DNA from: Toxotes chatareus
Lineage: Eukaryota > Chordata > Actinopteri > Toxotidae
Length of the DNA: 64,000 nucleotides
Assembly: GCA_016801885.1 (NCBI GenBank)
Contig: CM028889.1
Location: 24,496,001 to 24,560,000 of the forward strand
Direction: 5' to 3'
The notes beneath the pieces were generated by a model. It was given only the letters and a program-made list of their open reading frames with translations. It was not told the DNA's origin and ran no database searches. Position 1 is the first letter of the stretch. The number at the start of each line of letters is the position of its first letter. The position numbers and the translations under genes are program-made. Positions 1 through 12,400 of the stretch are shown piece by piece.

Positions 1-22
1 CAGGAAGTTTGCCTCAACTTAC

Positions 23-330
23 CTTGGTTGGAAGGATAGTTTTCCTAACAGCTACAGTTAGCTTAACCAGCGTCAACTTAACTCTACATCACCGACATAA
101 ATGCCTCGCACGAACCAGTTACTTGCACGAGATTCATAATAGTTTTACATGTTGTTCTCCGTTAAAGTTAGATAATGGACAGTTATCGAGTTGACATGTT
201 TCCGCGGTAAAGGAGTTTGAAAAGAGCGCCGCTGGTCTCCGGTTTGGATTCGTCACCATGGAACTGAGACACTGCGGAGCATCAGGGGCGGCGTGTTTTG
301 TGAACCGGCGTTGTCCGCGCTGGAAGGAGG
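23..330 (-). promoter_or_regulatory. Probable first exon and promoter of a minus-strand gene (possibly cep135)
   Basis: Read on the minus strand, this CpG-rich stretch ends in a strong splice donor (exon ending CCAAG, then GTAAGTTG) at position 22. It therefore looks like the first, non-coding or mostly non-coding exon of a gene that continues off the left edge. The sequence from about 200 to 350 is rich in CG dinucleotides, as expected for a vertebrate promoter. In human, CEP135 follows EXOC1 in the same orientation, so cep135 is the natural guess, but I see none of its protein here. A short ORF beginning at the ATG inside the CCATGG near 255 would be an upstream ORF if transcribed. Confidence 0.45.
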
Positions 331-439
331 TGGAGGGGCGGGGTCGACACGGAGACTGAGCTCAAGCATTGATGAGATATTCAATGTTATGTGCTTAAAT
401 AGATTGAAAAAAAATATATACATATACGATAAAGCGCTG

Positions 440-753
440 GAGCGTTGGCAGATGCAAATTTATTATGTACATATGGCAGGAAGAAATAAAAAATATAACA
501 ACCAAATATTTAGAGTAGAGCTATAGAATCTCAATGAAAACAGGCACACCCGCGGTGCAGAGATATCTGCACCTCCGTCCCATGTACAACTCTCTTTCAT
601 TAAAATACACACACACGCGCACACACACACACACTTACAGGAAATGTTTCATTGTCCAGAAAGCAGTACAGGGTAGTTTGTAAATAGCTAGTGAGTGTTC
701 AGCCAGTGTGAGGCAGTAGTGAATCACCATTTAAGGGTGCATTAGCAGCTACA
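440..753 (-). other. EXOC1 3'UTR
   Basis: This follows the EXOC1 stop codon. On the minus strand an AATAAA signal reads at 459-464, which would place the cleavage site near 440. A (CA)n microsatellite lies at about 606-635. The end of this UTR is only about 100 bp from the CpG-rich first exon of the gene to the left. Confidence 0.5.
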
Positions 754-3700
754 CTAATGAGACTGGGCGATGCTGGAGAAGTACTCCAACATGTCCTGGA
801 TGGTAAACTCCATGGTGATTCCAGATCCAGGGTAGCATCTGCCTATCAAATCTTCAAAGTGCTTGTACTGACGGATGAACTCGTCTTGCATGGAGTGCCA
901 CACCACCTGGTGGAGTAAATCAGGGAGAGCAACAGTTCAGACGGTGAGGAATGTGATGCCATTGACCTGCTGTGCGGTCTCACCCATTAAAACTCTGAAT
1001 TTCTCACCTGCAGCAGACTTTCCTCTTCACACAGATGTTTATCCACCTTCTTGTAAAGGTTGTCGAGTCCCTTTTTCACCTCTTTGCCAGGGTACTCTTT
1101 GATAACTTTGCGTAGCTCTTGTTTGTTGAAGGCCAGCTGGTAGCTCACCTCCTCTTCACGAATACCCTGGGCTACGCGCGCCTCAACTCCTTCAAAGAAA
1201 TGCTGCAAGAGAAAGATAACAGTTTACCTATGATGCAATTCATAAAACTCAGGATTCATATATGCTGCATATTCCCTCCTCCTCATATCAGTGGAAATTA
1301 CTAAATTCTAAATGATAATTCCTCTTACATTGAGCTTTTCTAGAGGCTGGCCAAGGGAGTTGATGACATAGGACTGCAAGTGGTCTGTGTATTTGTGCTT
1401 GGCCTCTCGTTTCTCTGCGTCCAGGCAGGAGATCTTTAGACGTGACAGTGTAGAAAAGATGTGGTGGAAATTCTCCATCATGACAACGTCCCGAGGTGTC
1501 TTCTGGCTTTCATTGGCTACCTTCTCCACTGGAAAGACAATCAATATTCAGGACTTGGTTTCTGGGCCAATCAGCCAGTCAGCATTTGATATTAGATGAC
1601 CAGTGGTCTTACCATTCATGAAGACAGCCCTGATAAGTTTGACATAAGCTTTATCCAGATCCCCTCTGCGTTCTGCATTACGGAAGATTGTTTCAGCCAG
1701 CTCAGCAAACTCCTCAAACCCGGTAACAAAAAGCAGGATGCCAACTTTGCTTTTCTTTGAAATCTTCACTTCCTCCATCTGTCTGATCTGACCAGACTGT
1801 AGGAAAACAGGGCATTGTTAAATCCAAAACCCTGTGCGGCTTTTTTCACTGAAAGAGAACAAAGCATAAATTTTCCTCATCATATGGACTCAACTCACAA
1901 TGCATTTGTCAAAGTTCCTCTTGACAGTGACCAGCACGTTTCCTAAAGTAGTGCTGAGGTACGAGGCTGGGTCAACGTTCTCAGCTGTCCACACGTGGTG
2001 ACTCATCTTCACCAGCATGTAGAGAGAGTTGAAACTGTCAATCTTGTCACCCAGAGCGATGAGACTGTTGAGCTCCGTCTCGATGCTCTGGAAAATTTTA
2101 TTCATCATCAGCCGCACCATGTCTTTCCTTTGGTCGAGGACAGAAAGTTTGTGGAAAAAGGACGGTCAGAAGTGAGAGAAGGAGAAGGAAGTGCCACACA
2201 GAAAACATGAATAACGTTTCTGGCTGAGAGGACGGGTGATATATGCAGCAGAGCTGTGAGCAAACAATGTGCAGCTACTCACTCTGATGACAAGGAGTGT
2301 CTGTGTTCTGCCTGGGGAGGCACCCTTGATGGCATGCCTCCGTCTGATTCCTCTGTTTCAGGCTGCCAGGACAATGAACATAAAACATGAATGATGTATA
2401 TGAATGATGCTGAAAGTGAAAACATGTCAGCGTCTGTTGCTGTATTATTTCATGCTTTCGGGGGACAAAAACGTTCCCACAGACTACACATCAGTAGGTG
2501 GCATGCCATTTCATCCTCCTGTCCCCAACCTATTTCCAGCATATGATCACAGATTTACCTGAGCAAGCGGAGGTGTAACTGTCGGGTGCTGCTGCAGCTT
2601 AAAGAACTTGCTGATGAAGTCTTGCTCTGCAAGACACAGAGGCTCCAGCTCACTGAGGACCTGCTCAAATATCTGCAGAGAGAAATATCTTCCTGTTTAA
2701 TCTCAGAATACTGAGCAGCACGTGAACGCACAGCTAATTCAACTAAATCTGTGCATTTCTGGCAGCGTCACCTTGTCAAACTTGGTCCTGTCCGCCACGT
2801 CCAGGTCAGAGGCGGACATGTTGCCCATGTCCAGCAGTGAGGAAGACTGGGAACGCCGGCTGTTGGAGCCCTGCACTGTCAGCTTGTTCAGGCTTGAGGT
2901 GGAGCCTGTCAACTTCCCAGAGCTGCCATGAAGGCCTAAGACAGCACAGCAAATACAGTGTGATTTAATCCTTTTAATGAGAACGAGCCCAGGTTTTGGA
3001 AATATCATTCAGACTGTATTCAAATCATCAAAATTACATTGAAAACAGTGGTTAGCTTTTGTAGGCATCTAACACAGACTCAGACTGTGTGATAATGCAT
3101 TAAGCAGCATTGTGAACATTTAGGTACAGTATGCATCAGGGTAGCGAAGGGGTTTGAGCAACTTTTAGTGCAGTTATGTAACACACAGCGGTAAAAAGCA
3201 GAGTGAGTAATTAACGGTGGAAAAGCTCTATCCAGATGTCATACTTACTTTCTGTTTCCTGTTTGAGTGCACTTTCTTTCCGCGGAAGCGTGGCTGCAGC
3301 CAGTTAAAAAGGCAGCAAAGACAGAGACAGGTTAGGCTTAAAACATGCAGCATGGGAGGAGTGAGGCTAGACGTTAGATGTACGAAGTTACATATATAAT
3401 GACATGCGCTGCGGTGACTTAGGTACGTATGCTCGTAGACAAACCTTTGGAAAACAAATTCTTTTTTCTTTTTTTTTGTTTTCAGAAGGAAAAGCTAATA
3501 CAGTGCAGAAAGCAGAGTTCTATAATTCTGCCAAAACCAAAGCTAAACAAGGGTCCTATTAAAACTTTCAAGATTAAAGAGTACAGAATTTAGCATGTGA
3601 GGTCCCTGTGAAAAAAAGGCAAGAGGAGATGTTGTCGAAAGATAAAAAAAGAAGCAGGACTTTTAACACAATGGAAGAAAATATTAGTTGGGGAAAACAC

Positions 3701-6700
3701 GTTTGTGGCAGCAGATATGATGCAGAAAAAGCTGTAAAGGAATGAGGCCTTGTTTTCATATTTAGACATGAATATCTCATTAAGTTCTGTGTGACAGTAC
3801 CATACAAATTTTGGACAAAAGACTCTAGAGACGCAGTGAAATTCACATTGTCTTTGATTGAACTACATGTTGTAAAAAAAAAAAAGGAGAAAAAGACAAA
3901 AAGAGAGGTCACAAAAAATCCTCATCACACATAATAGCATTAATAGCAGAAGACAAACATGCTTCTTATCTACGCAGTAACAGGTCTCTGATTTATATCT
4001 CTTACCAAACTTGCCCTTCGCTTCTTTGGTTGTACCCGCCATCTTTATCTTGGCAACCTCAAAGAAGTCTTTGATTTCTCGTTCATACAGTCGGCTCATA
4101 TAATCAACATAGGTCTGAAAAGGAAAGACAGCATTTGTTTAGATGCTCAGATGCAAATCTTGAGTACCAATAGTTTGATAACTTTAAGGTACAGATATTA
4201 GTGTGGTATCAACTGTCTTATCTAAAGCAAATAAGCTTATTCCCCAAAATGTCCAACTATTCCTGGAAGTATATTTTGTAGGACAGTGGCACTGACCCTT
4301 GACAGGCCCTCGTACTTCTCCCTGTGGGTGTTCTTCAGCCACTCCATGAGCTTGGCGTAGCGCAGCAGGTCCCGGTGGAGGGGGTTGTGTTTGGGCAGGG
4401 TCAGCTCTGCTGTGTGCTGGGACAGGGTGGAGCTCTGGTCGTGGCCCTGGATGACAGAGTGAGAAGAGACAGTGTATTCATTAGAAGAGTTTATACAGAC
4501 AAACCCACAACTGGTAAGTCTCATTCCATGTTTCTGGCCACGCACAAACACACCGCACATTCCTATCAAGGACATATGTGGATAGGATATGTTTCCACAA
4601 ATTACCATGAAACCGGATGTTTTTAGAGGTAAACAAATTGTTCAACTTAAAAAATCCAACACTTCTTCAACTCTACTTTTTGACAAGCTTACTGAAAAGC
4701 AGAACTCTTACTGCCATACTGATGGTCTCCTCACTTCCCCTCAGCATTAGCTTGTTCAGTCTCTAGTGTTTTTACTTCAAGACATGCACGCAGAGCAGAC
4801 AGGCACGGGATTGTATGATAGGAGACCTTTTGCAACAAAGCCATGTTAGCACCCAAACATAGAAAGGCCTTAGCTGAGCGCAGACAGTTGGTGAAAGATG
4901 AACGGTGCCTCTTCAGCTCAGAGATCAGGTGAGAGATGTTAGGTGGTTAGAAATATGTCCCATGCAAGAAAATAATGGAGGGCCCGGGGGTGTCTCAAGT
5001 AATGACATGTAAGTTGGAGTGAGGTACTCCAGGTCAAAGATTAGCAAAGACGGGGGGCATGGGGGTTGCTGTGAGGGTACTCACTGGAAGTGATAGACAG
5101 GAGGACCTATAGAACTGAGGGATGGTCATTTTGAAGTGACTGAAGTGGTTGAACTGACACAGAGACAGAGAGCAGAGGGGGATGATTCAAAGTGAGCAAC
5201 ACAGAGAGTCAAGAATAGGATGGACACAACTGGAAGGAAACCACACAAGGAAGCCCAGGGAAAGAGTCACAGCTAAACAGGAAGAAAGAAAGAGAGAGAG
5301 AGAGGGAGGGACAGCTGGAGAAGAACAGGAGAGACTGCAGCCCCCCATAGTGCAGGAGACTCACAATGGCAAGGTGTGAGGACACAAAGACTGACACTTC
5401 AGTGTCCCTTTTCTTTGTTGCCTTTACTCTACTTTAATATTCAGATAAACAAGCACGATAAACATTTATGAAATGCATTTTTGTTTAAGCATGTTAACTA
5501 TTTTGTTGCCTCTGATTCTTCATCAGCAAACAGAAGCTAATACATGAACAAAAGTATAATCTATTTAATTCCACAGCTCTATGTGGGCAAAGAATCAAAG
5601 AGGATTTAAACTGTAGATACTTTTATGAAGATGGTTATTGCACCAGCTACCAATACTCTCTGACACGCTGAAATTTTAAAACCAGAAAAGACACAAAGAC
5701 AATTGCAGAAAGTCAATAAACTCTAACCTAAAAAGATATTTCCAAATAATCAACCAGCTAAAACTGTAACTGAAAGTTCAAGCAAGTTTCTATCCCTTGT
5801 AACAATAGTGTGCCTGTTACCTGGTGAACAAACACATTGTTGAGATGGTTAGTGAGGCGGCGAGCAAAGGTGTCTCTCAGGTCAGCGAACAGGAGCTGCT
5901 GCTGCTTCACAGCCATCAGCTTGTCGTGGCCTATGACGAAAAAAAATATAAATTTAATTTGATCACTTACTTACAAAAACAACCACTAATTTATTTAGTT
6001 GATCTGAAAGTCATTGGTAACACTTCACTTGTAAACCAACCTGGTCGGAGCGCCACGTTCATGCACTGCAGAAGAGCTTCAGAGGCGTTGATGCAGGCCT
6101 CAATGCCTTTAGGGGAGGTCAGGTCTCCATCCTGCAAAGCCCTGATGTGTCCCTTTGACAGGTCCATGTAGTTCTACGTGAGGAAAGACACACCACAGTC
6201 ATCAAGAAGTCCAACAACCCAGCACTAATAACAGGATTCAATCACAGTACTTTGAAGGTTTTGAAAATATAAATATGCATATTTTAAAACAGATTTATGC
6301 TAATGATGCCGTAATACGGTACTTAATTTCATGCACATATAGTTGAAAACATTTTAATGTGTTCCTAACCACTAAGAACTGGATCTCATTCAGCAGTTTG
6401 CCATTGTTGGTGTTGCTGATCTGGATGAGGCGGTTGCTCTGGGAGATCTGGTCCATCTGCTCCTTGACACTCTGGAGCATCTCCTCATAGCTGCTCAGCT
6501 TTCCCTCGATGGTGTCCACCTCTGCCAGCGCCTCATCCAGCAGCTGCATCAGGATATTGACCTGCTTCTCTGATGCCATGATGGACTGGATGTTGGCCTT
6601 AAAGTAGGAAACAATGAAGGTATTAATATGCTTCTATATGTTTTTTTTTTGGTTGATATTTCTGTCCAAACTCACAGATAAATGCTTCACTCACCCCATC

Positions 6701-8613
6701 TAAAACCTGCAGCTCCTTGGAGAGCTGCTCTGCAAACGCCTCAGCATTGGAGATGGCGTACTCGCACATCTCCATCATGCTCTCGATGTCCTGCTCCTCG
6801 CGGGTGCTCAGCTCCTGGTAGTCGTCCAAAGCGTCTTCATCGCCCCCGGCAACACTCTGGCTCTCCCCGCTTGGCACTGACTCTAAACCCATGAAAACAG
6901 ATGAAAAAGCATGTACAAGACATGAGCACAAACACAAGGTTTAAGACACATCAGATTTTATACTCTTCTCATAACAACAACTACACACAACTACAAAACA
7001 TATCAGTAGCAGGGACGGGCATTTTCATTCATTTTCACTGAACTGACTGAGGATATATATATGTTTTTTACAAATTAATAACCTATTTTAGAATAATTAA
7101 GCCTTAAAACACATTTTAAATAAACTATGAAATTGTACTCATTTACTACCACTGTTGAAAATGTAACTTGAATTTTAAACCATAATAAGTTTGACTGCAG
7201 GTTATATGACTCCATAAAACCACAAACATTCTTTGGTACAATTAAGAAGCATGTCTACAGTCTGAAATGTCTTGTATCTTCCAAAATGTACTTGTCTGTA
7301 TAAAATGACTGCTATGTAAAACTAATTAAAGCATAACAACTGAACTAACAGCGAGACTTTACATTGCTCTGAAACAATTAGAAACCATATGTGCTACAAC
7401 TCTGGGTCAAATTAAATACAGAGTACCGGTACATCAATGAACACATCTCAGTAAATAAGCTTATGAATTAAGGTGATATGGACAAGTTAAAAAAAAAAAA
7501 AAGCTAAAAGTGCAGTAAAAACATGACCTACATGTGTGTTATGATTACTGAAAAATAAACAAGTCATGCCAATCCTTATTAAGAAATAATCAAAACAGCA
7601 GCAAGAGGGTGAGAGTCTCTAATGAAAATGGCGGTTTGAGGTCATGAGCATACGATGGAGAGGAGTGAGGGGAGGGGGAAGTTAAGTCCTACCAACCTTC
7701 CGCTTTAGGAAGTTCTGGCCAGAGAAAGTTAAAGAGAAAAAAGTGAGAATAAAGGAGAATTTAACACAGAAAGCCATACCACAAACCAGGACACAAAGAA
7801 GAGATCTCTAAACATGCTATTAATAAATTAAATCAACCAAAAGTGAACAAAGTTCCTCATTTCTGGTTTAAATCAGAATACCTCAAACATGACCAATACA
7901 TACTAGGGTCAAAACTATTGGTTTAAGAGAGTAAGACACGCCTTTAAGCAACTGTAATCAAATCACGTGGTCACAGGGGTGGCTATAAGGACAGAATGTT
8001 TCCACACCTTCTAGCAGCTGAGAACTGACATTCACAAACTCCACCTTCTTCCTCAGATAACGCTGGTTCAGTTTCCAAAGGCAGGAAATGAAGGAGTTCT
8101 TTTCAGCCGTGCTGCTGGCCAGCCACCTGTATACCTTCTCGAAATGAAGGTCGAATTCAGGGTTTTCCTAAAAGAGAACAGGAAAATGAAGATGAATGAA
8201 TGTTTCCTCTTAATCGCAAAACATGGTTATGGGTGAAACACAAGTAAAGGATGGAAGAAACAGACAGTTTCTCCGACCTTGCTTGCATCTTTGGCATCTA
8301 CTTCTGTCAGATCTCTGAGTTCCCAAGTCTGCTGTCGCTTGTAAAAGTCCCCTTTGTCAGATTTCTTCACCTTCACCACTTTAACCTGGACAGGTCTCTC
8401 GGTGGTAACTGGAAGAAAAGCAAGCATGTTGTTCACCTTTTATGATTAATATTTCTTTACAGCTGGGTCCGTGGTTATTACCCACTTACCTGTCGCACAC
8501 AAGAAGCAGTTCTTCTTTTTCTTTCCTGCCTTGCAGACATTGACAATGCCGAGGAGCCGCTCGTCGTTGGGTGTGAAGATGTCCCTCTGGAGAGCATGCT
8601 TGATGGCTGTCAT
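754..8613 (-). CDS. exoc1: EXOC1 (exocyst complex component 1, Sec3)
   Basis: Sec3 subunit of the exocyst, which tethers secretory vesicles to the plasma membrane. The N-terminal region binds phosphoinositides; the middle is a coiled coil and the rest is the helical-rod Sec3 C-terminal region. Coding exons, in transcript order on the minus strand: 8613-8490, 8408-8278, 8167-8008, 7714-7697, 6882-6695, 6597-6370, 6173-6041, 5930-5821, 4446-4297, 4114-4006, 3293-3249, 2935-2772, 2672-2559, 2362-2283, 2127-1899, 1796-1613, 1528-1329, 1202-1008, 906-754. All have GT/AG borders and the phases join, giving 2715 nt: 904 aa plus stop, against 894 aa remembered for human. The protein starts MTAIKHALQRDIFTPNDERL and ends SSIAQSH, both near-identical to human. 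The start ATG lies 8 nt inside exon 2. Without the 45-nt exon the product is 889 aa; with the candidate 69-nt exon (5153-5085) it is 927 aa. Confidence 0.96.
3249..3293 (-). other. exoc1: EXOC1 45-nt cassette exon (15 aa)
   Basis: A small phase-1/phase-1 exon with acceptor CAG and donor GTAAGTAT. It encodes ATLPRKESALKQETE, nearly identical to the human segment I recall as ATLPRKESAVKQETE. Because both borders are in the same phase, it can be skipped without changing frame: inclusion gives KFATLPR..., skipping gives KFGLHGSS. It lies between exons 4114-4006 and 2935-2772. It is basic and serine-containing, so it may be a regulated linker. Confidence 0.85.
5085..5153 (-). other. exoc1: Candidate EXOC1 69-nt alternative exon (23 aa)
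   Basis: Between exons 5930-5821 and 4446-4297 the minus strand has a long pyrimidine tract and CAG acceptor, 69 nt of open frame, and a strong donor GTGAGTACC. Both neighbouring exons meet here in phase 0 and the 69 nt are exactly 23 codons, beginning FNHFSHFKMT and without a stop. Splice strength and frame support a genuine cassette exon. I cannot match the peptide confidently to a known EXOC1 isoform. Confidence 0.55.
7697..7714 (-). other. exoc1: EXOC1 18-nt microexon
   Basis: Only six codons long, with borders CAG/AACTTCC and GGAAG/GTTGGT. It is needed to read LLEELPKAEESVPSG, which parallels human LLEELPKVPEESVPSG. Flanking exons are 8167-8008 and 6882-6695. Phase 1 on both sides means it could also be skipped in frame. 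Confidence 0.8.
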
Positions 8614-9314
8614 GGTGGATACTGTAATACAGAACACAACGGCTAGAAGGTAAACAAAGCCGTTTTAAAACAAATTATACATACATTTATCTGACATACT
8701 GATAATTCCCTGTGCAGCCTTTCCAGATGTATGAAAGCAGAGAGCCAGTGCTGCTAATGCCAAGGGACAAATCCTACACCAGTACACTTACAATCAGCCT
8801 AACATTTTACTTCATTGCCTTTCCCACACATTACAACTTCTGTTCTTTGGTACATGATATTGCGGAAACTTATTTGTGACATATGCGAAGATATTTCCAG
8901 ACGTTATCTAAATGTTTATGAATAGCCATTCAAATACTGTATTTACGGTAACTAGCTCACAGGCTTTCAGAGGCCGTTGATGTTAACTCTACAACCGAGT
9001 GACCAAAAACAACAAGGTGTAAAAACGCCAGCTACCGGCGCTGGTACACGGTAACACTGGACGAAGAGTAATGAAGCACACAGAGGCCCTTCCCGGAGTA
9101 AATACACCGATGTCCTCCCTGTCTGTTAGCTTGCTGGCTGCTATCGCTGTTGCTAGCTTCCAAGAGCTAGCTCCCGTTAGCTCGTTCAGTTGCACGGAAC
9201 ACGTAAAGTCCGACACTGCAAAGGCCAAATAATCAACTAAACCACAGCGATATTTTTTTTTTTATTAAAATGCAATTTATTTATATTTATACTTATATCA
9301 GAAGTTTCCGTTAC

Positions 9315-9450
9315 CTTGTTTTGTCAGCCCACCGGCCCTTTGCAAAGCACCGCCCTCCCTCTTCCTGGTTCTCAGGCGCAGCTGTCACATGACAGCGACA
9401 GTGTCAACATCCACATCCGTCCTGCTCCACCCGCAGAGGCAGGGATGGAG
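9315..9450 (-). promoter_or_regulatory. exoc1: EXOC1 promoter and non-coding exon 1
   Basis: On the minus strand a donor (AAG then GTAACG) at 9314 closes a GC-rich leader that would splice to the exon beginning at 8621, eight bases before the ATG. The region is CpG-rich and shows no clear TATA box, typical of a housekeeping promoter. The left half of the adjoining intron (about 8980-9200) is also CpG-containing and could hold an alternative start. Confidence 0.5.
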
Positions 9451-12400
9451 CTGTGCTGGTGTAGCTGGGGGAGTTTACGGTACTTTACACTGTAGTACTT
9501 TATCTTGAGAATATATGTGTATTTTGAACTGATGGGTTTTTACAATTTGAGTTTCCAAAGTAGATGTTTCAAAAGTTAGATGATCCAACTGCTGTTGGAT
9601 CATCTTTAGAGATGATGCTTGCCACAGTCAAGTCACATAAGCATGATCTTTTTAGAACACCAGGTGGCATTGTTAGTCCACACAATAGCAATAATTTCTG
9701 TAACTACCAGCTTCTAGTTTTATGTGTTGTGTTCTTACGCATAGTCTACGTATGTCTGATTGTTGTTGGTGTTGTAATGAAGTATTTGTTATGTGTTATA
9801 AATAAAAGAACAAATAAACAATAAAAATTATGTAAATTAGTCCTGATCTATAGCAAAGGTTCACAGAGGCCACAGAGAGATTTTCAGCAAACCAATCAAT
9901 GCCAGCTCCCATTTCCATCAATATGATTAAACAAAAGATTTGATAAGTCTCTTGAAATAGTGACTTAGTATCTCAAAATACTGGAAACTTTCTCAACATA
10001 ATGACACAGTATTTCAGAACAATTGCTTAGCAGCTCAAACTAATGAGTTTCTCAAAATAATGAGAAAAATACTAAGTCAATAATAGAAAGTTTCTCTCTC
10101 ATGTGATCTGCAGAAAATGCCTTGAAGCACACTCTTTGTGTTGAAGTTACTGTACACAGACAGAACAGGAGTCACCAGCAGTCAAACATGACACCGCAAT
10201 GGAAATATTTTAGATCATGTCCAAACATATGACATATGTGTTCATATCTCCATTTTTATTGGTTGATATGCATCATGAACTTTGGTTGGTATCGAACATC
10301 TACAACAACAGTGTCTCCTTTAGGGGATTAACATCACAGGTATTATTACACAGCATCACTGTAGGGTATGTAAAATCATTTCACATGTCTCTATAGTGTT
10401 TTTTAGCGTTTTTTGGATGTCCCCAGACATTATTTTCTTTCCTCCAGTAGTGAGAAAAGATGAATATTTTGTGATTGCAGCTCATGGATATTTTTTGCTG
10501 CACAAAGAGTTATAACTTTAATATGGAAATAGACAGAGGACAATATTATATTTTTGCCTTCAGAGAAAATTATGGTGGATTTTAGTAGCAGCTTTGAAAC
10601 AGTTATTCACTGTAACATGACAAAGTTACATATTTGAAAGACTTTTACACACAAAACAGTTTCTAAAGAAATCCTGTCGCACATTCAAACAAGATACAAG
10701 AGAATCTAATTTTATGATCAAGAGGTATAAAATGGAACTAAAATCTGTTCTGTTAGACAACCCTGGGTGAAATCATTATCCCTAAATGACTATATCAGCC
10801 TACGCTTCATGAAGGCCCCTTTATCAATTTGTGTTTCCTGTAAACATTTAAAATTTTTTATTTATGTTAATTCATTCAGAAACATTTTTCTTGTGTTTGG
10901 GGCCATCATGTCCATAAAAGTAATGCTTCTTTTCAGCCCAGCATGTGTAACATACATCTGAACAACACACGCATCTCATACACACGCGCATGTATTACAA
11001 AACACACACACACAGAGTAATTATCTTTCTTCAGTATTTCTGTTTTGCCACATGTTGTGCTTTCCTTTAGTCATGATTCACCGGCAGTTTCCGCTATTCT
11101 GGCACTTGCTTTCCGTATATTTTGTGAATGTCAAAGGTCTGTAGTCAGTGCTGACGTTGATGTTCCCACAACACACTGATGCTAACACAAGAGCAACAAC
11201 CTCTAGCTGGCAGGATTGCAGTAACTGCAGAAGACCTGTTTGCTGGGGGCAAAGTGTGAATGAAACTTAAAGACTAAAAACTTAAAGACACTATTTGTTC
11301 ACAGGAACACAAACTTGCTGTGACTGTACTCTGCAGGTGAGAGGTGTTCTCACTAAATGAAACTGTTGCGTCGGGAGGGCATTAAACCGAAGCGGGGGCC
11401 CCAGTGCTACGCTCGGCAGAAGACATGCAGATGTGACTTGCAAACAAAAGGGCTTTTCGCGGCGGTGATGCAGCGTCAGGGGAAGGTGATTACATCTGTG
11501 TAATCTACATTTGACATTCACACTGGTGATTAAAGGCTGATAGCATTTTCTGTTTCTGTTTGGAATCAGAAACGTTTGAGTTGCTATCTGGATGGCATTT
11601 TGCGCAGCCTTTAATACGGTTGAAGGAGGCATCATCAGTGTTGTTTTAGACTCATATTAGTTGTATTGTAAATGAATAAATCTGCATATGTACATGCTGA
11701 TTTAAAATATACTACTGTAACTTCTTTGAATTGCTTTGCTTGTTGCTGAGCTCTTGGCTTTAACATTTTTCAGCCTCAGAGAGGAAACTGAAATAAATAT
11801 GACTCCTGCCCCAAATACATATTGACTCAAGTGTCCTCCTGCTACTATTATGGTATTTTGCCTTGACTCCCATCGTGTAGCTTTCACAGTTACAGTAAGT
11901 CCTGGAAAAAGTGCAGAAATGATAGTGACACCTGATCATCAACACAAACACTCGGCAGGAGCAGCGCAGTAATGGCCACCTATTTGAAAACCTGTGTGAA
12001 CGCTTACCCTACTTTGGTAACCTCATCCCAAGGTGAGGTCTTCACCCAAATTACACATGAAGAAGAACATGATGGTTTTCCAAACTGAAGTAAGCCTGAC
12101 AGCCGCTATTACATGAGCAATGCACCACGTAGAGCTCTTTGCTTGTTAGGAAGGTGAATAGTGTGGGACTTTGTTTTAAAGCAATCATGTAATTTAAAGA
12201 GTGTGTATGTCAGTCCACTGGCAAGAGTGCTTTCCTGCTTGTTTGTGTAGGGTCGGGGGTTGGCTGAGGGTCAGAGAGAGAGAGAGCCTCCTTTATCAGC
12301 TTCATAACTCCACTGACATTTTGTAAATATGTTTTATTTTTGAAATTCACCTTCATTGACCTTACATTTCTCTTTTGTGAACATCTTTGTGACATTATCA

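Noticed and set aside
5209..5397. ORFs in the GA-rich stretch of an EXOC1 intron
   Set aside because: Low-complexity (GA)n sequence; no splice signals joining it to EXOC1 in frame.
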